Of a stretch of 19,050 bases of DNA, positions 1 through 7,383 are shown one piece after another. Numbering within the stretch: the stretch's first letter is position 1; the number at the start of each line of letters is the position of its first letter. Source of the stretch: an uncultured Bacilli bacterium (GTDB taxonomy: Bacteria; Bacillota_I; Bacilli_A; RF39; UBA660). Made by a program: the position numbers and the translations under genes. Location: positions 1 to 19,050 of the forward strand of contig CANQHY010000010.1 in NCBI GenBank assembly GCA_947623975.1. Reading direction: 5' to 3'. The notes below the pieces were generated by a model that worked only from the letters and a program-made list of their open reading frames with translations, was not told the DNA's origin and searched no databases.

Positions 1-824
1 TCAGATTGTACTCCAGTTTCTTCCCAAGAACCTACTACATCTTCTGAAGGAATTTCAAATATTTTTTCACTTTTTTGAGTCAACGCGTTATATCTAAAGA
101 ATGTTTCTACATAGCCATCATCTTTCTTTAACATAAGTCGCATATAAATGTAATCTCCATCTGCATATAATGTTTTTCTTGATGAATCTAACTCTAATAT
201 TTGTCCACCATTCTCATCAAACTCTAAATCTATTAAATCTTCTTTAAATATTGGTACAGCATTATCAACATCAGCACCTAATTTATTTGCCATAACTTCT
301 CCAGTTGATGTTCTATAATAAACTATTCCTCTATGAATAATCAAAGTATCGTTGTTAGTCCACATAGTATGTTGATCTTTCTCTAATATCATAACTACTT
401 GCTCATTACTTCCATCTAAATTAATACTGCTTAAATAACTATTATGATCACTTCCTATACCACCACTTATAAAGTAAAGTTTTCCATTATAATAATGTAA
501 TTCACTATGCCATAAATAGGCTTCACAACCACTTCCAGGAGTATGCGGACAGTTCGGTTTACTACAAACATAAGTAGTTTTTTTACTATTTTTATCATAG
601 TACATTAGTATTCCGTCTAAATAATAAAATCCGTCTTCTACCTCTGCAAGGTGACTTTCAGAATAAGGATTTAGCAAATATTTGTTATAATCATAATCCT
701 CATTATACTCTTTTCCTGTAATAACTGGTGTAAGAAAATTATCTTTCTTACCACCCAAGAGGATAAATATTATTACTACTATAACACATAGTATTCCTCC
801 AATTATCAATTCTTTTTTCTTCAT
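1..824 (-). CDS. Membrane-anchored surface protein, paralogue of the next gene (partial, C-terminus off window)
   Basis: The frame is open from an ATG at 824 to the window edge, giving 274 residues without a stop. Residues about 5-23 form one hydrophobic segment followed by a lysine pair, so the rest should lie outside the cell. Short alternating YYxDGxL- and LYFxxGG-like strands suggest a beta-propeller of the DUF5050/TolB-like kind. A cysteine cluster (VCSKPNCPHTPGSGC) may bind metal or form disulfides. The protein aligns with the 857-2140 product throughout, and their DNA is nearly identical over 107 bp. Only 32 bp separate the two genes, so they are probably co-transcribed downstream of the two-component system. 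I cannot assign a ligand or substrate. The propeller reading is inference from repeat texture. Confidence 0.75.
   Translation of the reverse strand, partial: MKKKELIIGGILCVIVVIIFILLGGKKDNFLTPVITGKEYNEDYDYNKYLLNPYSESHLAEVEDGFYYLDGILMYYDKNSKKTTYVCSKPNCPHTPGSGCEAYLWHSELHYYNGKLYFISGGIGSDHNSYLSSINLDGSNEQVVMILEKDQHTMWTNNDTLIIHRGIVYYRTSTGEVMANKLGADVDNAVPIFKEDLIDLEFDENGGQILELDSSRKTLYADGDYIYMRLMLKKDDGYVETFFRYNALTQKSEKIFEIPSEDVVGSWEETGVQS
19..125 (-). repeat. Near-identical segment shared by the paralogous genes, copy A
   Basis: Bases 19-125 match 1335-1441 without gaps at 105 of 107 positions. The segment encodes the same protein region (FRYNALTxKSEKIFEIPSED). The rest of the two genes has clearly diverged, so this block looks like recent gene conversion or a shuffled module. 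Confidence 0.8.
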
Positions 825-856
825 TTAATAACACTCTCTTTCCTAATAAATTTCTC

Positions 857-2140
857 TTAATCATTAAAATTTGTTTTTTCAAACTTAGCATTTTTTATAT
901 CAGTTCTTGAAGCGTAGTAATAAATATCTCCTCCACCAAAGAAACCATCTGCACGAAGTAAAATTTTATCTTTTGTAAATCCACCTATTTTAAAATTATC
1001 ATAGTTTTTATCGTTAAATATTTCTGAATATTTGATTTCACCAACATACTCACCAGTTTCAATGTCATAGACTTTTATACTTAAAGCATTTATCTCTTCT
1101 TTTGTAATAGTATCTCTACGGGTTTCAAACATACCATAATTTTCACTACCAAGATCATTACCATTATTGATATATAAATACTTACCATCTATCGAACCGA
1201 AGCCTTTATCTTTCGTATCAATAACTTTTGAGTTTTCTTTTGTTTCCATATCATATTTCCATAGACCATTACCAGATAAGAAATAATAAATTTTATTACC
1301 AGTAATATACCAACCCTCTGATTTTACTCCTGCCTCTTCCCAAGAACCAACTACATCTTCTGAAGGAATTTCAAATATTTTTTCACTTTTTCGAGTCAAC
1401 GCGTTATATCTAAAGAATGTTTCTACATAGCCATCATCTTTTTCTATAATCGCTCTTAAATAAATATAATCTCCATCGGCGTATAACATTTGTCTTGCTA
1501 TATTATCGTGAACAACTTGCATACCATTCATAAATTTTGCTTCATCTTGTACTTCTTTAAATATAGAAACAGCATTTTTCATATCAGCACCTAATTTATT
1601 TGCCATAATTTCTCCAGTAGATATTGGATAATAGACAATTCCTCTATGAATAATAAACGAATCATTATCTGCAAAGAAATAATTATAGTTATCTTCTAAC
1701 ATTTGAACTCTTTTTTTATTATTTCCATCTAAATCAATAGACCAAACATATCTTGCTCCCTCATAAGAATGACTATAATAAAGTTTTCCATCATAAAGAT
1801 GTAACTCATTTGTATTGATGTATCCTGGACAAGTTTCGGGATTATCGTGATTACAATTAGGCAAATTACAAACAATAGTTGCCTTTCCAGTCTTTTTATC
1901 AATAAAATACAAATATCCTCCACCAACTGATGAATAATATCCATCTTCTGTTTCTACTACTTGCTGTGTACCATTTATGTTCATCATGAGTTTATTATAA
2001 TCGAAAGATTCGTTATACTCTCTTCCTGTAATAATTGGCGTAAGGCTAACATCTTCTTTTTTTGTCACCGTAATAAAAATTATTGCTAGTATGAGAGCAA
2101 CTAATACACCTCCAATTATCAATATTTTTTTCTTTTTCAT
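857..2140 (-). CDS. Membrane-anchored DUF5050/propeller-like surface protein
   Basis: The protein has 427 residues. A KKKK start and a hydrophobic stretch at about 6-25 act as an uncleaved N-terminal anchor, with the remainder predicted extracellular. There are many short strand-forming motifs such as YYSSVGGGYLYF, LYDGKLYY, LYADGDYIYLR and KIYYFLSGNGLWKYD, typical of a beta-propeller. A cysteine cluster CNLPNCNHDNPETC (residues about 92-105) is shared with the paralogue downstream. The ATG at 2140 is preceded by AAAGGA. The gene follows a histidine kinase gene, from which it is separated by a terminator-like hairpin and a probable response-regulator site, so it is likely controlled by that system. 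A sensor accessory or solute-binding role is possible, but no function can be named from the sequence. Confidence 0.8.
   Translation of the reverse strand: MKKKKILIIGGVLVALILAIIFITVTKKEDVSLTPIITGREYNESFDYNKLMMNINGTQQVVETEDGYYSSVGGGYLYFIDKKTGKATIVCNLPNCNHDNPETCPGYINTNELHLYDGKLYYSHSYEGARYVWSIDLDGNNKKRVQMLEDNYNYFFADNDSFIIHRGIVYYPISTGEIMANKLGADMKNAVSIFKEVQDEAKFMNGMQVVHDNIARQMLYADGDYIYLRAIIEKDDGYVETFFRYNALTRKSEKIFEIPSEDVVGSWEEAGVKSEGWYITGNKIYYFLSGNGLWKYDMETKENSKVIDTKDKGFGSIDGKYLYINNGNDLGSENYGMFETRRDTITKEEINALSIKVYDIETGEYVGEIKYSEIFNDKNYDNFKIGGFTKDKILLRADGFFGGGDIYYYASRTDIKNAKFEKTNFND
1335..1441 (-). repeat. Near-identical segment shared by the paralogous genes, copy B
   Basis: Counterpart of 19-125, with two mismatches in 107 bp and no indels. 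It lies in the middle of the 427-residue surface-protein gene. Confidence 0.8.
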
Positions 2141-2162
2141 TTTACATCATTCCTTTCTAAAA

Positions 2163-2199
2163 CAAAAAAATATCATTCCATCGTTTAATGAAATGATAT
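2163..2199 (-). terminator. Intrinsic terminator after the histidine kinase gene
   Basis: On the minus strand an 11-bp stem with one mismatch (ATATCATTTCAT pairing with ATGGAATGATAT) encloses a 6-base loop and is followed by seven T residues. It lies between the kinase stop and the next ATG, so it could also act as an attenuating leader for the surface-protein genes. Confidence 0.75.
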
Positions 2200-2207
2200 A
2201 AAACAAT

Positions 2208-2224
2208 TATCAATATTTTATCAA
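2208..2224 (-). promoter_or_regulatory. Probable response-regulator box upstream of the surface-protein pair
   Basis: The minus strand reads TTGATAAAATATTGATA: two TTGATA half-sites with 11-bp start-to-start spacing, the usual geometry for OmpR/PhoB dimers. It matches the box before the response regulator gene (4102-4118) at 16 of 17 bases. It overlaps no gene, lying just after the kinase stop codon. Binding by this regulator is inference. Confidence 0.55.
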
Positions 2225-2229
2225 CTTTT

Positions 2230-3408
2230 TTAAATTTTATAAGAAAAAGAGAATTTTACTCTTGCACCATTATCGGTATTAGATAACATTATACTACCAT
2301 CGTGCTTTTCGGATAGTAATTTAGATATGTAAAGTCCTAGTCCAAAATGATTTTTATCTTTATTTTCTTTAAAATATATATGCGTTGCTTCTTTCAATGC
2401 TTTATCACTAAAACCATTTCCATTATCAATAATTTCAAAATTTAGTTTACTCTCTGTATTTTCAATATTAACTAGTATTTTATCTTTTGTATAAGAATAC
2501 GCATTATTAAATACATTGTTATAAACTTCATGAATAATATTTTCATCTACTAAAATCTCTTTAGATATTACATTAACATTAAAATCTAAATTTATTTTTT
2601 TATCTTTACATAAACATTTTGAATTTTCTTTTAAATCTTCAATTAGTCTTTTTAATTCTACTTTTTTATACTTTGGCTCAATTTGTTCAATTCTTACTAT
2701 GGTACTCATATTAGTAACAAAATCTTCTAATCGCATAATGTTATGATTCATACTTGCAAGCATTTCAATCATTTTTGTCTTAGATAGTTTATTATTAGGA
2801 ATATATTTTAACATCATTTCTGTATTTCCTTTTAAAATTGTAAGTGGTGTTCTTATATCGTGAGAAAGTGCTCTAGTAAGGATTTTATTATCTTCTATCA
2901 TACGCCACATTTTTTTATTATTATCATATAAATTCAAACGCATTTCTTCATAAGATTTACAAAGTTTTCCTAACTCATCATTGCTATCAGATATAATTTC
3001 AAAATCCAGGTCATTATTAGCAAGTTTTTGTGTAGCATAATTTAGTTTTTTGATTGGTTTCGATAGTTTTAAATAATAAAACAAAATCGCACAAGTGATG
3101 ATAGATATTGTGTACCAAAATAAATAGCAATATCTAAATCCAAATAGGATTAAGTTAAACCTTTCTATATCACTATCGCTCATTTTACTCCAATCAAGAT
3201 CAACAACATAAGTTGCCAATACACCATCTCCAACATCTTGTAAGCCATATCTTAAATCATATTTCTCATAAATTTTCATTTGTTCTTTTTGAAGAAAGTT
3301 AGAAGTTTTTGTTGATAAAAAATTTGCTAACATTAAAAATACAGTAACTATTATGATAAAAAATATAGGAATTGGAATACTTTTTACTATTTTATTTATT
3401 CTACCCAT
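2230..3408 (-). CDS. Sensor histidine kinase
   Basis: This 392-residue membrane kinase is the sensor of a two-component system. TM1 spans about 11-31 and TM2 about 92-113, enclosing a small extracellular domain of roughly 60 residues. HAMP covers about 114-165. HisKA has the H-box LSHDIRTPLT with phosphoacceptor His183. The ATPase domain has the N-box (VFNNAYSYT, about 299-307), the G1 box DNGNGFS (328-334) and the G2 box FGLGL (355-359), so it appears catalytically complete. The ATG at 3408 overlaps the end of the response regulator gene by 13 bp, implying translational coupling. A terminator hairpin follows. The signal is unknown; its neighbours, two surface proteins, suggest an envelope stimulus. 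Confidence 0.95.
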   Translation of the reverse strand: MGRINKIVKSIPIPIFFIIIVTVFLMLANFLSTKTSNFLQKEQMKIYEKYDLRYGLQDVGDGVLATYVVDLDWSKMSDSDIERFNLILFGFRYCYLFWYTISIITCAILFYYLKLSKPIKKLNYATQKLANNDLDFEIISDSNDELGKLCKSYEEMRLNLYDNNKKMWRMIEDNKILTRALSHDIRTPLTILKGNTEMMLKYIPNNKLSKTKMIEMLASMNHNIMRLEDFVTNMSTIVRIEQIEPKYKKVELKRLIEDLKENSKCLCKDKKINLDFNVNVISKEILVDENIIHEVYNNVFNNAYSYTKDKILVNIENTESKLNFEIIDNGNGFSDKALKEATHIYFKENKDKNHFGLGLYISKLLSEKHDGSIMLSNTDNGARVKFSFSYKI

Positions 3409-4067
3409 TTATATCCATACCCCCAAACTGTATCAATAGGCTCTTTACCAGATTTATTTTTAAATTTCTGTCTAATTCTCCTAATATATTCTGCTACAAC
3501 AGATATTTCACTGTCGTTATTATATCCCCAAACTATTTCAAAAAGTCTTTCTTTATCAAATACCTGTCCTCTATTTAAAGATAAAAGTTCAATAATATCA
3601 AATTCCTTTTTTGTAAATGGTATTAACTCATTTTTATAATGAACTTGTTTAGAACTATAATCTATATATAAATCTTCCTGCAATTTAACTTTCTTTTTGT
3701 TTAAGTTTCTTTCTTCTCTTCTTAAATGTGCCATTATACGAGCCTCTAATTCATCTAATGAAAAAGGTTTTATTAAATAGTCATCTGCCCCAATTAAAAG
3801 TCCGTTAATTCTATCTTGTTCTAACACACGAGCAGTAAGAAAAATAATAGGACAAGTCACAATATTTCTTATTTTTTTGCAAACCTCTAATCCATCTATA
3901 TCTGGCATATTTATATCAAGTAGTATTAAATCCGGAGCATTGTTTACATTTTCTAATGCTTCTTTTCCACTATTTGCTACAATGACTTCGTAATTGTTTA
4001 ATTGCAAAAAATCTTTAATCATCATTGCTACTTCCTCTTCATCATCAACAACTAAAATTTTGCTCAT
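3396..4067 (-). CDS. OmpR/PhoB-family response regulator
   Basis: The frame is open to 4082, but the ATG at 4067 is preferred: GGTGGTG lies just upstream and the protein then starts MSKILVVDDEE. This gives 223 residues. The receiver domain has the acidic pair DD, phosphoacceptor Asp51 (LLDINMPD), the conserved Thr78 (FLTAR) and Lys100 (LIKPF). The C-terminal winged-helix DNA-binding domain spans about 125-223 and includes FDIIELLSLNRGQVF and VAEYIRRIRQKF, followed by VWGYGYKW. It overlaps the kinase gene by 13 bp and is transcribed with it. A direct repeat upstream suggests autoregulation. Confidence 0.95.
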   Translation of the reverse strand: MSKILVVDDEEEVAMMIKDFLQLNNYEVIVANSGKEALENVNNAPDLILLDINMPDIDGLEVCKKIRNIVTCPIIFLTARVLEQDRINGLLIGADDYLIKPFSLDELEARIMAHLRREERNLNKKKVKLQEDLYIDYSSKQVHYKNELIPFTKKEFDIIELLSLNRGQVFDKERLFEIVWGYNNDSEISVVAEYIRRIRQKFKNKSGKEPIDTVWGYGYKWVE

Positions 4068-4101
4068 ATTTTTCACCACCATCTTTATATTAAACTATAA
4101 A

Positions 4102-4118
4102 TATCAATAATTTATCAA
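4102..4118 (-). promoter_or_regulatory. Probable response-regulator box upstream of the two-component operon
   Basis: The minus strand reads TTGATAAATTATTGATA, with two TTGATA half-sites 11 bp apart, 35 bp upstream of the response regulator ATG. It differs by one base from the box at 2208-2224. AT-rich -10 candidates (TATAGT, TAATAT) follow, but no good -35 hexamer does, as at activator-dependent promoters. Confidence 0.55.
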
Positions 4119-4140
4119 TTTTTTGATTTATATTATAACT

Positions 4141-4170
4141 AAAGAAAAACAAACAGTATATACCGTTTGC
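4141..4170 (-). terminator. Intrinsic terminator upstream of the two-component operon
   Basis: On the minus strand, CAAAC and GTTTG enclose a self-complementary GTATATAC with one G-T pair, followed by a T-rich tail TTTTTCTTT. It lies about 190 bp after the stop of the XRE-family gene and probably ends that transcript. The remaining sequence at 4171-4356 shows no gene or convincing signal. Confidence 0.6.
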
Positions 4171-4356
4171 TTATTATTGTCTCTATCTAATAATTTTTAT
4201 ATAGTATGATTAAGTTAAACTGCTAATATACTAACACTGATATGCTTAACATCTTTCTAATAGCTTATTGATTTATCTTTGGATTTTTTTCTAATTAATA
4301 TTTCTTTTCAAAAGACACCATAGGAAAGTAATTTATGAACAAATTATAGAAAGGTT

Positions 4357-5067
4357 TTATTTGCAATAGTTGATTAAATCATGAATAGTTTTTTTACTAT
4401 TTTTTTCAATAATCCAATATTCGTTATCTTCATCGAAATTGCATCTATAAACATCATAAAAAAGTGTATCATAGTAAATAACATTGCCAGCAGTAGTTGT
4501 TACAGTTCTAAACATCGGTGCTTCTTGATTGAACTTAACATTTAAATAATCAGTAAATAGTAATATTCCCATTGAAAAAAGAAAAATTGTTATCATAAGT
4601 AATAACCTTTTATACCACTTAATTGTATTTAATATTTTAGCAATGCCTACCATAAATATTATTATACCAAGTATAGAATAAATAGAACCCCAACTACTTT
4701 CACTAGGAAAAATCATTATTGCCGATATTGAAACGAACAATCCAAATATAATAAAAATTAAAGAAATAATTTGATTATATTTGGTTATTTTTCTAGTAGA
4801 ATAATCAATTGTATTTACAATATTTTCCTCAAACTTTTCTTGATATTCTTTCTCTCTAACTTTTTCGCCACTCATTAAATCATTTAACGTAATATCTAAT
4901 TCATTACATAATGGTTTAAATAATGACAAATCGGGCATGTTTCTACCATTTTCCCAATTTCCAATAGTACGATCTGACACTCCTAATTTTTCGGCTAATT
5001 GTTGTTGGGTAATTTTTTTCTTTTTCCTGCATTCAGCAATAAATTTACCAATACGTTCTTGATTCAT
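4357..5067 (-). CDS. XRE-family helix-turn-helix regulator with membrane domain
   Basis: A TTG-initiated frame opens at 5085, but the ATG at 5067 is chosen because AAAGGAG lies 8 bases upstream. This gives 236 residues. The N-terminal XRE domain (about 5-58) includes ITQQQLAEKLGVSDRTIGNWENGRN, a standard helix-turn-helix. A linker leads to three hydrophobic segments at about 95-115, 124-144 and 152-172, then a C-terminal tail of about 55 residues predicted outside the cell. Such membrane-tethered XRE proteins are common in Bacillota; their ligands are mostly unknown. It appears to be transcribed alone. An inverted repeat around its -10 hexamer could be its own operator. Confidence 0.85.
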   Translation of the reverse strand: MNQERIGKFIAECRKKKKITQQQLAEKLGVSDRTIGNWENGRNMPDLSLFKPLCNELDITLNDLMSGEKVREKEYQEKFEENIVNTIDYSTRKITKYNQIISLIFIIFGLFVSISAIMIFPSESSWGSIYSILGIIIFMVGIAKILNTIKWYKRLLLMITIFLFSMGILLFTDYLNVKFNQEAPMFRTVTTTAGNVIYYDTLFYDVYRCNFDEDNEYWIIEKNSKKTIHDLINYCK

Positions 5068-5096
5068 ATTTCTTGCTCCTTTCAAAAAGAACTATA

Positions 5097-5132
5097 TACC
5101 AACATTATAAATTCTAACACCTACAGTTGGTA
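5097..5132 (-). promoter_or_regulatory. Promoter -10 flanked by an inverted repeat, upstream of the XRE gene
   Basis: A perfect 7-bp inverted repeat, TACCAAC (5097-5103) and GTTGGTA (5126-5132), brackets a minus-strand TATAAT at 5104-5109, about 37 bp before the chosen start codon. The -35 is poor. A plausible autoregulatory operator, but the repeat is short. Confidence 0.4.
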
Positions 5133-5155
5133 GAGAAACACTATAAACATTATTT

Positions 5156-5299
5156 TTATTTTGCTGATACAGTATCGATGATAATATTTTCTTCATCATT
5201 ATCTATATGATTAGGATTAGTTAACATTGTATCTTGAAGTGAATGTTTTAACTTTTCACAACAAGGTTTAAAAGATACATAAGTAATTCCGCCACCAAA
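5156..5299 (-). pseudogene. Unidentified gene remnant
   Basis: The minus strand has an open frame of 47 residues (FGGGITYVSFKPCCEKL, then an acidic end NDEENIIIDTVSAK and a stop) with gene-like composition. It lacks a start codon and is preceded directly by an in-frame TGA. Upstream, bases about 5300-5346 continue in another frame with VEEIGKMIMN. It therefore looks like the end of a frameshifted gene. I do not recognise the family. The rest of 5068-5346 holds only the XRE promoter region. Confidence 0.35.
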
Positions 5300-5346
5300 T
5301 CAATGTTCATAATCATTTTTCCTATTTCTTCAACTAATTTAATTTG

Positions 5347-5646
5347 TCACATTCTATATTTATCCAAATCAACTTTATAATTGTTAACAACTATTTTTTC
5401 TTGTTCCAATTTTTCTTTTTGCCTTTCTATTCCTCCAAAAGCGAAATGAACTGACAAATTACCTTTACTATCAACCACTTTATAGCAGGGATATTCAAAT
5501 TCATTTGGATTGTTATGAAGGATATTACCAACTACTCTTGCAAGATGTTTATTTCCTAAATATTGGGCTATTTGACCATAAGTTACTACTTTTCCCTTTG
5601 GAATTGTTTTTAAAAATTCATATACTTTTTCATTCATTGTTTTCAT
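5347..5646 (-). CDS. Short MGMT/ATL-family protein (alkylated-DNA binding domain)
   Basis: The protein has 99 residues and corresponds to the C-terminal DNA-binding and catalytic domain of O6-methylguanine-DNA methyltransferases only. Visible motifs are IPKGKVVTYGQIAQYLG (helix-turn-helix start), the arginine-finger region ARVVGNILHNNP, the active-site segment YPCYKVVDSKG, and FAFGGIERQKEKLEQEKI. The alkyl-acceptor cysteine is present, but the usual following histidine of PCHR is tyrosine, so full transferase activity is uncertain. A lesion-binding, ATL-like role is an alternative. It begins 13 bp after the stop of the upstream membrane-protein gene and is probably co-transcribed. No strong ribosome binding site is visible for either candidate ATG (5646 or 5637). 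Confidence 0.85.
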   Translation of the reverse strand: MKTMNEKVYEFLKTIPKGKVVTYGQIAQYLGNKHLARVVGNILHNNPNEFEYPCYKVVDSKGNLSVHFAFGGIERQKEKLEQEKIVVNNYKVDLDKYRM

Positions 5647-5659
5647 CGTAAACTACTTA

Positions 5660-6088
5660 CTATTTCTTTTTATTTTTTAATAGTAGAACTATTCCTATTA
5701 TTATCAAAATAATTGCAGGAAGCAAAAACTCTAAAGTACGTACTATAATAAAAGAATAAAAAGGACTAGAATTATAATTAGAATAATAAGTTATCCAGTC
5801 AAGATTTAGCATTACAATAAATCCTAAAGTTAAAAGCATTGATATGAAAAATAATACTAAAATACTTATTTTCTTAATACCTATTTTTTCTTTTTTTAAT
5901 TTTTTATTAATTATATAAAGTAAAGATAATAAAACAGAAGTTATAAAGCAAAAAATAAATAATAAATAAGTAAATGTTGTAAAAGTAATTTTATTTCCAA
6001 AATTATATAAACTAAATTCTTGAGCTGTCAGCATAGTTATTATAAGTGATACAATAGTTGTACCTAAAATGGTTAATATTCTTTTCAT
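5660..6088 (-). CDS. Small four-helix membrane protein of unknown function
   Basis: A longer frame begins at 6133, but that start lies in the upstream terminator. The ATG at 6088 has a strong AGAAGGGGAAG site 7-8 bases before it, giving 142 residues starting MKRILTILG. Four hydrophobic segments lie at about 5-23, 36-60, 72-94 and 113-135, and the C-terminus is basic (KNKKK). I do not recognise a family. It has its own extended -10 promoter directly after the terminator of the lipoprotein operon, and it precedes the MGMT-like gene by 13 bp, so the two probably form a small operon. Confidence 0.75.
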   Translation of the reverse strand: MKRILTILGTTIVSLIITMLTAQEFSLYNFGNKITFTTFTYLLFIFCFITSVLLSLLYIINKKLKKEKIGIKKISILVLFFISMLLTLGFIVMLNLDWITYYSNYNSSPFYSFIIVRTLEFLLPAIILIIIGIVLLLKNKKK

Positions 6089-6110
6089 AATTACTTCCCC
6101 TTCTATTGAA

Positions 6111-6119
6111 ATTATAACA
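6111..6119 (-). promoter_or_regulatory. Extended -10 promoter of the small membrane protein gene
   Basis: The minus strand reads TGTTATAAT, a perfect extended -10, 22 bp before the ATG at 6088. It overlaps the T-rich tail of the preceding terminator, so transcription stops and restarts at nearly the same place. No good -35 is visible. Confidence 0.6.
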
Positions 6120-6148
6120 TAAAAAGCAAACAACAGAAATGTTTGCTT
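6119..6148 (-). terminator. Intrinsic terminator of the DUF308-lipoprotein operon
   Basis: On the minus strand, AAGCAAACA and TGTTTGCTT form a perfect 9-bp stem with a 7-base loop, followed by TTTTT. It lies 22 bp after the lipoprotein stop codon. Confidence 0.85.
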
Positions 6149-6170
6149 AAAACTTATTACTATATTTTAT

Positions 6171-6650
6171 TTATTCTATTACGCAAATAGCACCGTCTTT
6201 TTCAGCAGCTTCCTTACTGCTTTCTAAAGTACTATCATCTTCTTTTAAGTCACTGAGACCTTGTTCTTCTAATGCTTCTTCGCTAGCATTTTCGACATCA
6301 ACATCTAAAGTTACTTTGTATTCATAATTCTTATCATTTACGGAAACTTTTAGACTGACACCATCTTTGTCAAATTCTTTATTTTGACCATTCATTGATT
6401 CTTTAAATGCTTCCCAATTTTCTTGTACAGTTTGGTCATTAATCTTTGTATTGACCTCCATTGTCATATGTTTTAACTTATCATCTTTATAAGTCATAGA
6501 AATTACTTGTTCAAAACTCATCCCATCTTCAGTTTGAGTAGTTGTACAAACTAACTTTTGCTCCTTTAATTTCTGTTCCTCATTTCCACAACCAGTAATT
6601 AATACAATTGCTAATACACTTAATACTATAATACTAATTTTACTTTTCAT
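6171..6650 (-). CDS. Lipoprotein of unknown function
   Basis: The protein has 159 residues. Its signal peptide ends in the lipobox LITGC, so Cys21 should be lipidated after signal peptidase II cleavage and the protein tethered to the outer membrane face. The mature part is acidic, with strand-forming segments (EQKLVCTTTQTEDGMSFEQ, YEYKVTLDVDVEN) reminiscent of the small DUF1307/YehR-type lipoproteins. An acidic tail is rich in E, S and D, and a second cysteine lies near the C-terminus (AICVIE); it could pair with the cysteine of LVCTTT. The ATG follows AGAAGGAG at good spacing. It lies 30 bp after the DUF308 gene in the same operon and is followed by a strong terminator. The family link is tentative. 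Confidence 0.8.
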   Translation of the reverse strand: MKSKISIIVLSVLAIVLITGCGNEEQKLKEQKLVCTTTQTEDGMSFEQVISMTYKDDKLKHMTMEVNTKINDQTVQENWEAFKESMNGQNKEFDKDGVSLKVSVNDKNYEYKVTLDVDVENASEEALEEQGLSDLKEDDSTLESSKEAAEKDGAICVIE

Positions 6651-6680
6651 TTTAAACTCCTTCTAAAATTTTAACATTCC

Positions 6681-7253
6681 TTAAATTTCTTTTAATCTCT
6701 TTTCAATAGCATTGCTAATTCTTTTAACATCATGCTTTAGAACTGCCATATCAATTATATTTATAATTGAATGAATCATAATCATTATTCCTGCAAATAC
6801 GGTCATCGAAATCGATGCTTCAAAAGGATTGAAAACAACTATTACACCAACAATCAAATCAAGAATCCCAAGTAATAATAGCAAGAACCATGGTGCATCA
6901 TCATTTTTTAAAGCTACAGCCATTCTTATAGAATTAATACTAGACAAAGCAATCCATACTCCTATAGCTATAGTAAATATTGTCGAAATTATATTCGGTT
7001 TACTAACTAGTATAATACCTATAAGTATAGATAATATACCAGGTAACATACCATCAAATGGAATGTAATACTTGTTTGCCTTTAAGTCTATTATAACTAA
7101 AACAATCCCCTGTAAAATAATATAAATAGATGCGATAACTCCTATTGTTTTCACTGACATACTCGGATTAATTATCATAAAAAATCCAACAATGCAAGCA
7201 ATGGAAGATAAAAAGATTATTGAATTGGTCGTTTTTCTAAATATTTCTTTCAT
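6681..7253 (-). CDS. HdeD/DUF308-family membrane protein
   Basis: The protein has 190 residues with six hydrophobic segments in three pairs (about 12-52, 67-105 and 121-168). Each pair has the DUF308 pattern of glycine-rich helices and NP turns, as in IINPSMSVKTIGVIASIYIIL, LVSKPNIISTIFTIAIGVW and VFNPFEASISMTVFAGIMI. HdeD proteins are associated with acid resistance in enterobacteria; in Gram-positives the role is not established. The ATG at 7253 has a strong AGGGGAG site. A near-consensus promoter lies upstream, and the lipoprotein gene follows after 30 bp. Confidence 0.9.
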   Translation of the reverse strand: MKEIFRKTTNSIIFLSSIACIVGFFMIINPSMSVKTIGVIASIYIILQGIVLVIIDLKANKYYIPFDGMLPGILSILIGIILVSKPNIISTIFTIAIGVWIALSSINSIRMAVALKNDDAPWFLLLLLGILDLIVGVIVVFNPFEASISMTVFAGIMIMIHSIINIIDMAVLKHDVKRISNAIEKRLKEI

Positions 7254-7328
7254 ATAAATCTCCCCTAAATTTTTATTACAAACAAAAACTTTCCCATGCT
7301 CTTTTTATTTCATATAACCACCAATTTT

Positions 7329-7357
7329 ATTATAGAATTTTATCATTTTTTTGTAAA
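7329..7357 (-). promoter_or_regulatory. Sigma-A promoter of the DUF308-lipoprotein operon
   Basis: On the minus strand, TTTACA (7352-7357) and a perfect TATAAT (7329-7334) are separated by 17 bp. It lies about 75 bp before the start codon and is the best housekeeping promoter in the window. Confidence 0.8.
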
Positions 7358-7383
7358 GATTGTTATTTTTATATCTATCTATT

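Noticed and set aside
1729..1944. Minus-strand ORF of 71 residues within the surface-protein gene
   Set aside because: It overlaps the 427-residue gene in another frame and has no start signal of its own.
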